Assembly: GCA_031428275.1 (NCBI GenBank)
Contig: JANPPC010000010.1
Coordinates: 1-64,000, forward strand
Source: Pseudobdellovibrio sp031428275
GTDB lineage: Bacteria > Bdellovibrionota > Bdellovibrionia > Bdellovibrionales > Bdellovibrionaceae
Length of the DNA: 64,000 nucleotides
Direction of reading: 5' to 3'
Shown here: positions 17,056 through 25,899 of the stretch, piece after piece
Position numbering within the stretch: the stretch's first letter is position 1
How the letters are laid out: each line of letters begins with the position of its first letter
The notes under the pieces: generated by a model
Seen by the model: only the letters and a program-made list of their open reading frames with translations
The model's database searches: none
What the model was told of the DNA's origin: nothing
Program-made: the position numbers and the translations under genes

Positions 17056-17867
17056 TGAAAAATAAAAGTTTCGTTATTGGGCTTTGCCTTTTTCTTTTCT
17101 TCTGCGCGATGGCTTTGCTTGCCGCTTTTTGGACGCCCTATAGTTATCAAGAAGTTTTCGAGGGCGCTTCACTATTGAAGCCCTCGGCAAGATTTCTTCT
17201 GGGTACAGATGATTTAGGTCGTGATTTACTAAGTCGTCTGATGGTTGGCGCGCAACTTTCACTAGGAATCGGCGTCTTAGTCGGGGGCTTTGCCGTTATT
17301 GTCGGTGCAAGCCTTGGGATTATCTCTGCCTATTACGGCAAAAAGTTGGATGAATTTTTAGTTCAGATCATGAACGGTATTCAGGCGCTGCCAAGTTTGC
17401 TGTTGGCGTTGTTTGTTGTGGCCATACTTGGCGGTGGAATTTTTAATACAATATTAAGTGTGACGTTAGTATCCATTCCGGTGATGTTTCGTTTGGTACG
17501 AAGTTCCGCCATGGTTGAGATGAGCAAAGACTATATCGTTGCGGCTCGCGCCGTTGGCGCATCAGATTACCGAATTATCAAAAGCCATTTGTTTCCTAAT
17601 TGTATCACGCCGATTTTAGTTCAGTCGGCGGTCTGTTGTAGCGAAGCCATTTTAAATACAGCGGCACTTGGTTTTCTAGGCTTAGGTATTCCGGCGCCCT
17701 ATCCCGAATGGGGAACGATGCTAAGCGATTCGAAAAATTTTATCGAAACCGCTCCGCAATTGATGACGATCCCGGGTTTATGTTTGTTGTTGCTCATTTT
17801 ATCTACGCAGTTAATCAGCGATGGCTTACGTGATCAGTTAGACCCCAAGCTACGCGGTCGGTCTTAG
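17052..17867 (+). CDS. dppC: Dipeptide ABC transporter permease DppC
   Basis: 271 aa. TDDLGRDLLSRLMVGAQLSL and the EAA loop (AARAVGASDYRIIKSHLFPNCITPI), together with GFLGLGIPAPYPEWGTML, identify the DppC/OppC type. The start overlaps dppB by 4 nt. No dppD or dppF ATPase follows; the next gene is an unrelated exported protein, so the ATPases must be encoded elsewhere. Confidence 0.93.
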   Translation: MMKNKSFVIGLCLFLFFCAMALLAAFWTPYSYQEVFEGASLLKPSARFLLGTDDLGRDLLSRLMVGAQLSLGIGVLVGGFAVIVGASLGIISAYYGKKLDEFLVQIMNGIQALPSLLLALFVVAILGGGIFNTILSVTLVSIPVMFRLVRSSAMVEMSKDYIVAARAVGASDYRIIKSHLFPNCITPILVQSAVCCSEAILNTAALGFLGLGIPAPYPEWGTMLSDSKNFIETAPQLMTIPGLCLLLLILSTQLISDGLRDQLDPKLRGRS

Positions 17868-17890
17868 ATTCGATAACTAAGTCTCTTTTT
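17863..17890 (+). terminator. Possible weak terminator of dppABC
   Basis: CTTAG (17863-17867) pairs with CTAAG (17877-17881), followed by TCTCTTTTT. The dppC stop codon lies within the 5' arm. The stem is short, so it is weak at best. Confidence 0.3.
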
Positions 17891-17989
17891 GATACATGTA
17901 AATAAAGTGATTTTTATAGTTTTATAAAGATATTAAAAAATTCAAAAAATTCGTTCATATTTGAGTGGGAAGCCGTCGAATAGTAATAA

Positions 17990-18952
17990 GTGAAATTCAT
18001 TCTATGTTTAGCTTTAGTTTTCACAACTGTCTTTGCTTTTGCTGACCGCTACAAGTCGGTCGCATCAGACTATTATCCGGCCTTAGATCTAAATGAGGTT
18101 TCTAATAAACTTTATTCATTTGGTTTAATCGAATTTGATTTAAGCCGTAAGGGCCACATGTTGAATGGCTCGTTTGATCAGATCTTTTTTGATGAATTAC
18201 AAAAAAATGAGACGGCCGTATTACGCTTAGACATCGCACTTGAGTCTGGGCTTGCGAAGCTAAAACTTTCTGAGAATGAATTTGTTTGTCATGCCGAAAC
18301 TTCGCGGGGCCGCAAGTTTGCGCTATACCTCAAAGGCCGTAATGAACGCGAATTTAATAAAATTTGCAATTCGCTGACTAAGCGGCATTCGATGGGCGCA
18401 AAGTTCAGGCTACTGAAGTATCTGGTGCCCGATGCAAAGGCCGCAGACTTTACAAGTTGCGATCAAAAACCAAATTCAGCGCAACATCTAGGTGCGGTAA
18501 CGGCGACGGTAGCCGATTCTGTATTTGCGCAGCGCTTGGGAACATGCTTTACCCAGTCAATTAACGGAGCAAAAAACTATTTTAACGGGCTAGCTGATAC
18601 AGCAAAGTTATTTTTAGAGCCTGAAAAGCTTTGGAAAAATATTTCTGAGCAAGCGATTGCATTAAAAAACTTTGTAATAAATATTCGGTCTGAGCTAACA
18701 AAGCTTTCCGAACAAATTACTAATTTAGATCCCGAACTTATTTTGCATTATGGCTGTCAGCTGGCCGGTGAATCTTTGGTCACGGCGGGCGCGGGGGCTT
18801 TAACCGGCTTCGGTCTAGCCAAATTAGCCACTTTATTTTCTAATTCGCTGGTTAAACTAAATGCTCTTACGCCCGTTTTTGAAAGATTAAACGCTTTGAA
18901 AAAAAAGGGCCATGGCAAAATCGCAAAGGAAATTATAAGTTGTGCTAGGTAA
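17990..18952 (+). CDS. Exported protein of unknown function, upstream partner of RelE-like protein
   Basis: 320 aa from GTG, with a good signal peptide (MKFILCLALVFTTVFAFA|D) but no strong SD. I recognise no family. Five or more cysteines are spread along the mature chain. A C-terminal Gly/Ala-rich stretch (residues about 258-290: LVTAGAGALTGFGLAKLATL) resembles the hydrophobic pre-toxin segments seen before toxin domains in some exported toxins. It is followed by KKKGHGKIAKEIISC. The 3' end overlaps the next gene by 11 nt, so the two are translationally linked. It could be a carrier, chaperone or immunity-like partner of the next protein. Confidence 0.55.
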   Translation: MKFILCLALVFTTVFAFADRYKSVASDYYPALDLNEVSNKLYSFGLIEFDLSRKGHMLNGSFDQIFFDELQKNETAVLRLDIALESGLAKLKLSENEFVCHAETSRGRKFALYLKGRNEREFNKICNSLTKRHSMGAKFRLLKYLVPDAKAADFTSCDQKPNSAQHLGAVTATVADSVFAQRLGTCFTQSINGAKNYFNGLADTAKLFLEPEKLWKNISEQAIALKNFVINIRSELTKLSEQITNLDPELILHYGCQLAGESLVTAGAGALTGFGLAKLATLFSNSLVKLNALTPVFERLNALKKKGHGKIAKEIISCAR

Positions 18953-19463
18953 AATTTGTTTATACCTAATTATTCTTAACTGCCAAGCCTTTGCGATGGA
19001 CTGTCATGTCGCCGCAATGTTAACTCACCCCGAAATTGCAGCCAATACTGATTTTTGGGAAAAGTTCGGCGCACTTAAAAAGCATGATAACGCTTCTGTT
19101 GAAGCGCTGGTTAAGCAGTACTCGGCGGATGCCACTAAGACGCTGATCGAAGCACGCGCCCCATTAACGGCGGTTCAGACCCAGCAAAAATTTGATATTA
19201 GCCGCAAAGCCGAAAAAGGGATCGAAAAGCTATCTAAAGTGAACAAGAAAAATTTAGACGATGCCATAAAAGTGATTAACGAAGAAGGTGTGCAAGGTTT
19301 TTATAAACAACCGGGCCGCTGGCATCACGAGATGATGATCAAACAAAAAGGTTATAGCGGAAAAGAACACAATGTTAGATTAGACGGTGAATTTCGGATG
19401 GTATTTGAAATCAAGGATGGCGTTGCGCACATCCTTGATGTCGGAAAACATATCGGACACTAA
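18942..19463 (+). CDS. Exported protein with RelE/ParE-like C-terminal domain
   Basis: 173 aa from GTG, with an AAAGGA SD 11 nt upstream, overlapping the previous gene by 11 nt. The first 18 residues (MLGKICLYLIILNCQAFA) form a signal peptide. From about residue 85 the pattern is that of the RelE/ParE superfamily: an A-x-K-x-I-x-K-L helix, a helix ending in EEGVQGFYKQ, then strands with VRLDGEFRMVFEIKDGVAHILDVGKH. His and Lys/Arg residues suitable for RNA cleavage are present (H128, H129, R147, R152, H170). No acidic antitoxin gene is adjacent. A RelE-like ribonuclease sent out of the cytoplasm would be unusual; prey targeting is speculation. Confidence 0.6.
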   Translation: MLGKICLYLIILNCQAFAMDCHVAAMLTHPEIAANTDFWEKFGALKKHDNASVEALVKQYSADATKTLIEARAPLTAVQTQQKFDISRKAEKGIEKLSKVNKKNLDDAIKVINEEGVQGFYKQPGRWHHEMMIKQKGYSGKEHNVRLDGEFRMVFEIKDGVAHILDVGKHIGH

Positions 19464-19464
19464 A

Positions 19465-20694
19465 TTATAACATCATCGCTTTTTTTAGGTTTGAATCAAT
19501 CGCGTCTAAGAAAGCTTCGGTATTTAAATATTGATCGGCTGATACTTTGTCGCCGTAGATACAAACCGCTAAATCTTTTGTCATTTTTCCAGACTCGACT
19601 GTTTCAATACAAACTCTTTCTAAATTTTTACAAAACTTATCTAAAGCTGGGTTGCTGTCAAGTTTAGCTCTGTGCTCAAGACCACGCGTCCATGCAAAGA
19701 TTGATGCGATTGGGTTCGTTGAAGTCGGCTTACCTTGTTGATGCATACGGAAGTGACGAGTCACTGTTCCATGCGCGGCTTCCGATTCGACTGTTTTACC
19801 ATCTGGAGTTACTAGAACTGAAGTCATTAAACCTAAAGAACCAAAACCTTGTGCAACGGTGTCAGACTGAACATCGCCATCATAGTTTTTACAAGCCCAA
19901 ACAAAGTTACCATTCCATTTAAGGCAGCTAGCAACCATATCATCAATTAAACGATGTTCGTAAGTGATGCCGGCTTCTGTGTATTTTGCTTTAAACTCTT
20001 TTTGGTAAATATCTTCAAAGATATCTTTGAAGCGACCATCGTATTTTTTAAGAATCGTATTTTTAGTCGATAAATATAAAGGCCATTTTTTTTGTAAAGC
20101 CATGTTGAAACAAGAACGGGCAAAACCAATGATTGATTCATCCGTGTTATACATTGCTAAAGCTACGCCATCGCCTTTGAAGTTATAAACTTCGTGGGTG
20201 ATTGTTTCGCCGCCGCCTTCAGGTTGGAAAGTAACGGTTAATTTACCTTTGCCTTTCGTTACGAAATCGGTTGCACGGTATTGATCACCGAACGCATGGC
20301 GACCAATACAGATTGGCGCTGTCCAGTTAGGAACTAAACGTGGAACATTCTTACAAATGATGGGTTCGCGAAAAACCGTACCATCTAAGATATTACGAAT
20401 TGTTCCGTTTGGTGATTTCCACATTTTTTTTAATTTGAATTCAGTTACACGTTGTTCATCAGGCGTGATTGTCGCGCACTTAATACCAACGTTGTATTTT
20501 TTGATGGCTTCGGCCGAATCGATCGTTACTTGATCGTTTGTTGCATCACGATGTTCCATGCCTAAATCGAAATATTTAATGTCGATATCTAAGTAAGGAA
20601 GAATTAATTTATCTTTGATGAACTTCCAAATGATACGAGTCATTTCGTCGCCATCAAGCTCTACTACGGGGTTCGCTACTTTAATTTTTTGCAT
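19465..20694 (-). CDS. icd: NADP-dependent isocitrate dehydrogenase (eukaryote-like subfamily)
   Basis: About 409 aa. I chose the ATG at 20694 (MQKIKVANPVVELDGDEM) because AAAGGA lies 6 nt upstream; an in-frame start 24 nt earlier lacks this. DGDEMTRIIW, the substrate motif SPNGTIRNILDGTVFREPI, and DDMVA / NYDGDVQSD match the homodimeric NADP-IDH group (like IDH1/2) rather than E. coli Icd. It oxidises isocitrate to 2-oxoglutarate in the TCA cycle. It converges with the RelE-like gene, with 1 bp between the stops. Confidence 0.95.
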   Translation of the reverse strand: MQKIKVANPVVELDGDEMTRIIWKFIKDKLILPYLDIDIKYFDLGMEHRDATNDQVTIDSAEAIKKYNVGIKCATITPDEQRVTEFKLKKMWKSPNGTIRNILDGTVFREPIICKNVPRLVPNWTAPICIGRHAFGDQYRATDFVTKGKGKLTVTFQPEGGGETITHEVYNFKGDGVALAMYNTDESIIGFARSCFNMALQKKWPLYLSTKNTILKKYDGRFKDIFEDIYQKEFKAKYTEAGITYEHRLIDDMVASCLKWNGNFVWACKNYDGDVQSDTVAQGFGSLGLMTSVLVTPDGKTVESEAAHGTVTRHFRMHQQGKPTSTNPIASIFAWTRGLEHRAKLDSNPALDKFCKNLERVCIETVESGKMTKDLAVCIYGDKVSADQYLNTEAFLDAIDSNLKKAMML

Positions 20695-20798
20695 GAATGA
20701 TCCTTTCAATGAATACAAGCCGCTATTCTAAGTCATTTTGGGTCCATGAAGCACGGCCTAATGCTTGATATCATTCAAGTTTGGGTCTAGTTTAAGGT

Positions 20799-21830
20799 GT
20801 GGAAAAAACTGAAGTTTCATTCTTACAGAAGATGCCTGCCGCTAAGACGTTTCCAAGCGAAAGTGTGCTTTTTTATGATTCAATTTTGAATAAAAACCCC
20901 GACTTTAAAAAGTGGGCCCAGGCTTTTCCGTTCAAAATGGCATTAAAGTCGGGCGAGTCTTTAAAAACCATCTCATCGATGCAGCACGTTTTAGAAAAAC
21001 TAGCGAACTGGGAAGTTCCTCAAACACCGCAGCTTACTTTTGTTGCGGTCGGCGGCGGCAGCGTCGGTGACTTTGTGGGCTTTTTATCAAGCATCTATCT
21101 GCGCGGTAGACCTTTTATCAATATACCTTCCACTTGGCTGTCGGCCGTAGATTCCGCTCACGGCGGAAAAAACGGTCTTAATCTGTTAGCGCAGAAGAAC
21201 CAGCTAGGAACTTTTCACAGCGCGAATAAGGTTTATTTAGTTAAACAATTGCTGATGTCGCAGCCGGCGCCTCGCATGCTAGAAGCTTTAGGCGAAGTCA
21301 TTAAAATTGCGGTGATAGGCCATCCAGCGCTATTTGCTAATTTAGAAAAAAGTATTTCTAAACTGAACCCGAAACAGATGTACGATCTTTTGCCCGCCGC
21401 GATCGACACAAAAAATAAAATCGTCAAGCAAGACCCTTACGAGAAAAAAGGCCTACGTCGCGTTTTGAATTTAGGTCATACGATGGGGCACGTTTTTGAA
21501 AGTTACTACGGCTGGCCCCACGGAATTTGCATTTTACTAGGAACGCAATTTTCAGTTCGCTGGAGCTACCATTTGGGTTTATTGAAGACTAACGACTTTA
21601 TTCGCATTTCTAATTTGATTGAGTCTTCTTATTCGTCGATTAACTTAACGGAAGATCTGATGGGAATAAGCGAAAGCGCCGTGAAGCAAAGACTGCTTAA
21701 AGACAAAAAGCGCACGGCTAAATCTGAAATTGATTTTATCTTTATAAGAAAAGTCGGATCCGTCGTTCGTAAAAAAGTGACCGTAGATGAAATCTTAGCC
21801 GAAATTAACCGTCAGAAATCGGATTACTAA
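20799..21830 (+). CDS. aroB: 3-dehydroquinate synthase
   Basis: 343 aa, GTG start; a later ATG at codon 12 is also possible because the spacing to AAGG is poor. Motifs: VGGGSVGDFVGFLSSIYLRG (NAD site), IPSTWLSAVDSAHGGKNGLNL, ALGEVIKIAVIG, KQDPYEKKGLRRVLNLGHTMGHVFE (metal-binding His). It converts DAHP to 3-dehydroquinate, shikimate step 2. It is the first gene of the aro operon; its TAA shares a base with the aroA ATG (TAATG). Confidence 0.93.
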   Translation: MEKTEVSFLQKMPAAKTFPSESVLFYDSILNKNPDFKKWAQAFPFKMALKSGESLKTISSMQHVLEKLANWEVPQTPQLTFVAVGGGSVGDFVGFLSSIYLRGRPFINIPSTWLSAVDSAHGGKNGLNLLAQKNQLGTFHSANKVYLVKQLLMSQPAPRMLEALGEVIKIAVIGHPALFANLEKSISKLNPKQMYDLLPAAIDTKNKIVKQDPYEKKGLRRVLNLGHTMGHVFESYYGWPHGICILLGTQFSVRWSYHLGLLKTNDFIRISNLIESSYSSINLTEDLMGISESAVKQRLLKDKKRTAKSEIDFIFIRKVGSVVRKKVTVDEILAEINRQKSDY

Positions 21831-23023
21831 TGTTTAAATTCGCCAAAGACTTACTGGTTTCAAAGTCTTGGATGAATCGTGCATTGGTCATTCAACATTT
21901 CAACCCAAGATTAAAGGTGACGGGCGAAACGACTTCAGACGACGTCGTCATCCTTAAAAAAGCCATCGCCGGCATCGGTGCCGAAGATCATTTCTATCTT
22001 GGTCAGGGTGGCACATCACTGCGGTTTTTCATTTTTCTAATTTCCCGCAAAGTAGGAACTTTCTATATTAAAGCGCATCCGCGTTTACTTGAGCGGCCGC
22101 TAAAAGAAATTAAAGAAATTCTTAAGCAGCTAGGCGTCGAAGTCGAACTAAAGGCAGATGAAATTATCGTGCGGTCATTGGGCTGGAAAGTCGATGGCGC
22201 TATAATGTGCGATACGAAAACATCGAGCCAATTTATTTCGGGTTTACTGCTTAGTAGCTGGAATTTAGAACTTGATCTACAAATTCAAATTAATAAGCCC
22301 GTTGTGTCGGCCGATTATTTTTGGATGACCCTTGAATTAATGAAAACGGCGGGCTTTGTTTACCACCTTGAAGAAAGTGAAGCCTCGTACCATTTGACGA
22401 TTCCGAGATTTCAAAAAGCAAATGCCTTAGAATTAAAAGCAGAAGTTGACGTCAGTTCGGCTTTTTCTTTAATCGCTAGTGCGGTCGTTGCGGGTGACGT
22501 TAGCATTTATAATTGGAATCCGAAATCAACCCAGCCCGATATGCAATTTCTAAAGATTCTGACTTTAATGGGAATTGCCTACGAAGAATCAGTTGAGCAG
22601 CTTCACGTGAAACAGCATAAAAGCTGGAAAGCGTGCACGGTTAATTTAAATAGCTGCCCCGATTTGTTCCCGGTATTAAGCGTGCTTTGCGCCTTAGCTG
22701 AAGGAACTTCGCAACTTTACGGCGCCGAGCAATTAAAATACAAAGAGTCTGACCGAATCGCTAAGACCAAAGAATTACTAGATTTAGTCGGATTTAAAAC
22801 TGAAGAGCTTGTCGACGGTTTAGGGATTTACGGCTTAAGCTCAACGCAAGATAAAGCGAAGTTGGTCGTTTTTAATCCAGATCACGATCACCGCATGGCG
22901 ATGGCTGCCGGTGTTCTAAAGTTAGCCGGTTACAATATTAAAATCGAAACTCCAGAAGTTGTTCAGAAAAGTTATCCGCAGTTTTGGCAAGATATCGGCC
23001 AAGACAATGGTAAGATGCCGTGA
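21830..23023 (+). CDS. aroA: 3-phosphoshikimate 1-carboxyvinyltransferase (EPSP synthase)
   Basis: 397 aa, slightly shorter than typical (about 427). Signatures: GQGGTSLRFFIFL, the phosphoshikimate segment TSSQFISGLLLSS, and the catalytic-region ELKYKESDRIA with DHDHRMAMAAGV near the C-terminus. It catalyses shikimate-3-phosphate plus PEP to EPSP. It starts within the aroB stop and overlaps the next gene by 4 nt, so all three are translationally coupled. Confidence 0.93.
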   Translation: MFKFAKDLLVSKSWMNRALVIQHFNPRLKVTGETTSDDVVILKKAIAGIGAEDHFYLGQGGTSLRFFIFLISRKVGTFYIKAHPRLLERPLKEIKEILKQLGVEVELKADEIIVRSLGWKVDGAIMCDTKTSSQFISGLLLSSWNLELDLQIQINKPVVSADYFWMTLELMKTAGFVYHLEESEASYHLTIPRFQKANALELKAEVDVSSAFSLIASAVVAGDVSIYNWNPKSTQPDMQFLKILTLMGIAYEESVEQLHVKQHKSWKACTVNLNSCPDLFPVLSVLCALAEGTSQLYGAEQLKYKESDRIAKTKELLDLVGFKTEELVDGLGIYGLSSTQDKAKLVVFNPDHDHRMAMAAGVLKLAGYNIKIETPEVVQKSYPQFWQDIGQDNGKMP

Positions 23024-24753
23024 AAAGAGTATTGATCGGCCACCGCGGGGTGGGTAAGACCAGTTTGCTACAGCGGCACCAAAGTTATTTTCCCGAAGTA
23101 GATCATTTCGATCTTGATCAAGTTATTGAAAGACAGGCTGGGCGTAGCATCGGCGATATTTTTAATACCGACGGAGAACAAAAGTTTCGCCAGCTTGAAT
23201 TACAGACGTATCAACGACTGCTTAAAGAAAATAATCAATATGTGATTGCTGTCGGGGCGGGTTTTAACCCAGCTTATTTAACGAGTGACGAAGAAGTTAT
23301 TTTTGTAAGTCGAACGACTGATGCAGATGGGCGTATTTTTTTAAACCGCCCTAGATTGAATCCAGAAACTTCGGCCCTTGGTGAATCGCGTAAACGATAC
23401 ATCGAACGGCAGAGCGCTTTTTTAAAACGCGCCGACCAAATCTACCATATGCCTGAAGGTATCGATTCAGAAAATAACATCGAACGCCAGCTTCTAACCG
23501 GTGAATTTAAAATCACAAGCTCTGTTTATACATTGAGCGCTCATGAAGTTTCGCGCGTATCGCAACTAAAGAAAAATTATTCGCAAATCGAACTTCGCAC
23601 TGATTTGATCGACGTCGGTACAATTGAAAATTTAGTAGGAGCGGATTCAAATTTTAACTGGTTGGTTTCAATCCGTGAAGAAGTCACACCAAGCCTTCCG
23701 GCGACGACGCAAATTGATTGCGATGTTAATTTAGCTATTATTAGCCAAGTACCTGTCGCAATTTATTCGTCTCACGATGAAAAAATTCAAATCGGCATCG
23801 ATAAACTAAACCGCACTACAAAACCTAATACACATTTAAAGCTATGCCCCATCGTCAAGACCTTTACTGAGCTTCGCACTGGTTACGATTGGCAACAGCA
23901 AGATCCAGCCAATCGAAGTTTTTTGCCGCGATCAGAAGACGGTCGATGGGTTTGGTACCGTCAGCTAAGCCGCTACTTACAAAAGTTAAATTTCATTCGT
24001 AATTTTTCTTGCATAGCCGATCAGCCGTCGGCTTACGAAAATTTAGTATTACCGATCGAAAAACCAACTTCTTGGGCCGCCGTACTTGGCAAGCCGGTGT
24101 ATTTTTCAAGAACACCGTTAGTGCATGAAAAATTCTTTACCCCAAGAAAAACCTTTGTTACGAAAATAGAAATAACGACCGAAGAGCTATCGACCAATTT
24201 AGATTGGCTGATCCAGCTGGGGCTTACTTACGCGGCGGTTACCTCGCCTTTAAAAGAAACTGCTTACCAGTTATCCGAAGACTTATCCCCAGAGGCAAAG
24301 TCTTTAAAATCGGTTAACACTCTGTACATCGATCAGAAAAAAGTTTGTGGGCACAATACAGATTTAGCGGGCTTTCGCTTTCTGATAGAAGATTTCATAA
24401 GTGTCGCGCCAGAGAAAATCGCGATTTGGGGCGGCGGTGGAACTTTACAAATGATAAAAGAGGTTCTACCCCAGGCCAAATATTTTTCTAGTCAAACGGG
24501 CGAACTTCGTGACGCAGCTTTGACGGCTTATTTGTTGCCTGAAATCGAAATCTTAATTTGGGCTGCGCCACGCACGGCGCGAACTTTGTTTCCGAGCAAA
24601 GATTTAAAAATCACCCGCGTAATTGATTTAAATTATACAGAAAATTCGATGGGCCTTGAGTTCGCCGCCGAAAGAATTTTAAAATACAAATCAGGTTTAG
24701 AAATGTTCAAGCAGCAGGCTTTGAAGCAGCAAGAATACTGGAGTGCAAAATGA
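23020..24753 (+). CDS. aroKDE: Trifunctional shikimate kinase / type I dehydroquinase / shikimate dehydrogenase fusion
   Basis: 577 aa, three domains in one chain. 1-150: shikimate kinase (Walker A GHRGVGKTS, DLDQVIE, GDIFNTDGEQKFRQLE, AVGAG, RPRL). About 165-345: type I 3-dehydroquinate dehydratase (IELRTDLID, SIREE, H252 in SSHDE, Schiff-base Lys K274 in LKLCP). About 352-577: shikimate dehydrogenase (GKPVYFSRTPLVHEKFF, K412 in TSPLKETA, SVNTLY, GHNTDLAGF with D448, and the C-terminal EMFKQQAL block). All catalytic residues I can place are kept. It covers shikimate steps 3, 4 and 5. GTG start overlapping aroA by 4 nt and aroC by 4 nt. Confidence 0.88.
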   Translation: MKRVLIGHRGVGKTSLLQRHQSYFPEVDHFDLDQVIERQAGRSIGDIFNTDGEQKFRQLELQTYQRLLKENNQYVIAVGAGFNPAYLTSDEEVIFVSRTTDADGRIFLNRPRLNPETSALGESRKRYIERQSAFLKRADQIYHMPEGIDSENNIERQLLTGEFKITSSVYTLSAHEVSRVSQLKKNYSQIELRTDLIDVGTIENLVGADSNFNWLVSIREEVTPSLPATTQIDCDVNLAIISQVPVAIYSSHDEKIQIGIDKLNRTTKPNTHLKLCPIVKTFTELRTGYDWQQQDPANRSFLPRSEDGRWVWYRQLSRYLQKLNFIRNFSCIADQPSAYENLVLPIEKPTSWAAVLGKPVYFSRTPLVHEKFFTPRKTFVTKIEITTEELSTNLDWLIQLGLTYAAVTSPLKETAYQLSEDLSPEAKSLKSVNTLYIDQKKVCGHNTDLAGFRFLIEDFISVAPEKIAIWGGGGTLQMIKEVLPQAKYFSSQTGELRDAALTAYLLPEIEILIWAAPRTARTLFPSKDLKITRVIDLNYTENSMGLEFAAERILKYKSGLEMFKQQALKQQEYWSAK

Positions 24754-25769
24754 GCGCAAATACATTCGGCCAAATTTTAAAAGTAACAACCTTCGGCGAA
24801 AGCCACGGGGCCGCCTTAGGCGTCGTCATCGATGGCTGCCCAGCCGGTGTCAATTTCAATACCGAACTATTATTAAAAAACTTACAACGCCGCAAACCAG
24901 GTCAAAGTTCGGTGACGACGTCACGTAATGAAAGCGATGTGCCCGAAATATTAAGTGGCGTATACGAAAACAAAACGTTGGGTACCCCGATTTGTATAAT
25001 CGTGCGCAATGAAGATCAAAAATCGATCGATTACAATCAAATTAAAAATGAAGCACGTGTCGGTCATGCCGACGATACCTGGAAGCAAAAATTTGGGCAC
25101 GTTGACCACCGTGGCGGCGGCCGCTCATCGGGACGAGAAACTTTATGTCGCGTGATCGCGGGTTCTGTGGCCCAGATGATTTGTCAGCAAATCAGCCCAT
25201 CGATTCAGTTAAAAGGCTATGCCTCGCAAATTTCTGATTTTATCTTAGCAAATGAAGAAATAGAAAATATCTGGAACGTCGACGTTGACCAGTACAAAAC
25301 GCGCTTTCCTTCTGAGCGCGAACCGCGAGTGGTGCAGTGGTTAGAAGATGCGAAATCCGAGGGCGAAAGCTACGGCGGAGTCGCCGAAGTTCAAATTAAA
25401 AATATTCCGGCAGGTTTGGGGCAGCCGATCTTTCACAAATTTAAATCTGATTTAGCTATGGCGATGTTAAGTCTTGGCGCAACTTCGGCCTTTGAATTTG
25501 GCGATGGCTTCGCAAGCGTAAGCCAAAAGGGAACAGACTTTCACAAGGATTTAAATTCGAATGTTTACGGCGGTATCCGTGGCGGTATTAGCACGGGCCA
25601 ACCGATTTTATTTCGGGTCGGTTTTAAACCGACGTCTTCAATAAAAGACGTGGCCAAAAAAGGGCGCCACGACCCGTGCATTGTTCCCCGCGCAATCCCG
25701 GTGATCGAAGCAATGACTTGGCTGTTAATCGCCGATCATTTGCTGTGGACACGTTTAGACAAGATCTAG
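24750..25769 (+). CDS. aroC: Chorismate synthase
   Basis: 339 aa. Signature GQILKVTTFGESHGAALGVVIDGCPAG; also RRKPGQSSVTTSRNESD, HVDHRGGGRSSGRETLCRVIAGS, SNVYGGIRGGISTGQPI and KKGRHDPCIVPRAIPVIEAM. It uses reduced FMN to turn EPSP into chorismate. ATGA overlap with aroKDE makes it the last gene of aroB-aroA-aroKDE-aroC. The riboswitch and promoter of the next gene begin just after its stop. Confidence 0.96.
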   Translation: MSANTFGQILKVTTFGESHGAALGVVIDGCPAGVNFNTELLLKNLQRRKPGQSSVTTSRNESDVPEILSGVYENKTLGTPICIIVRNEDQKSIDYNQIKNEARVGHADDTWKQKFGHVDHRGGGRSSGRETLCRVIAGSVAQMICQQISPSIQLKGYASQISDFILANEEIENIWNVDVDQYKTRFPSEREPRVVQWLEDAKSEGESYGGVAEVQIKNIPAGLGQPIFHKFKSDLAMAMLSLGATSAFEFGDGFASVSQKGTDFHKDLNSNVYGGIRGGISTGQPILFRVGFKPTSSIKDVAKKGRHDPCIVPRAIPVIEAMTWLLIADHLLWTRLDKI

Positions 25770-25773
25770 TTCG

Positions 25774-25802
25774 TTGACAAAAAATAGGTCTATCAATAAG
25801 TT
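25774..25802 (+). promoter_or_regulatory. Predicted promoter of the TPP-regulated TonB receptor
   Basis: Consensus TTGACA (25774-25779), 17-bp spacer, TAAGTT (25797-25802). The expected start at about 25809 would place the riboswitch at the very 5' end of the transcript. Confidence 0.5.
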
Positions 25803-25816
25803 ACAGTTATTAAAAA

Positions 25817-25897
25817 GCTAGGGGTGCCCGTACGTATTTGTATCGGCTGAGATAAGACCCTTTGAACCTGATTGAGGTTATCCTCGCGAAGGAAAGC
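25817..25897 (+). ncRNA. TPP riboswitch (THI element)
   Basis: Canonical conserved blocks in order: GGGGTGCCC (25821-25829), the pyrimidine-sensing CTGAGAT (25847-25853), ACCC followed by TTGAACCTGAT (25857-25872), and the closing GCGAAGGAAAGC. GCT (25817-25819) can pair with AGC (25895-25897) as P1. The SD AAGGA (25889-25893) is part of the 3' strand, so ligand binding should hide the ribosome site; translational control is inferred. The receptor ATG is at 25900. Confidence 0.93.
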
Positions 25898-25899
25898 AT

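Noticed and set aside
18942..19463. Ordinary cytoplasmic RelBE toxin-antitoxin module
   Set aside because: The protein has a signal peptide, and the neighbour is a 320-aa exported protein, not a small antitoxin.
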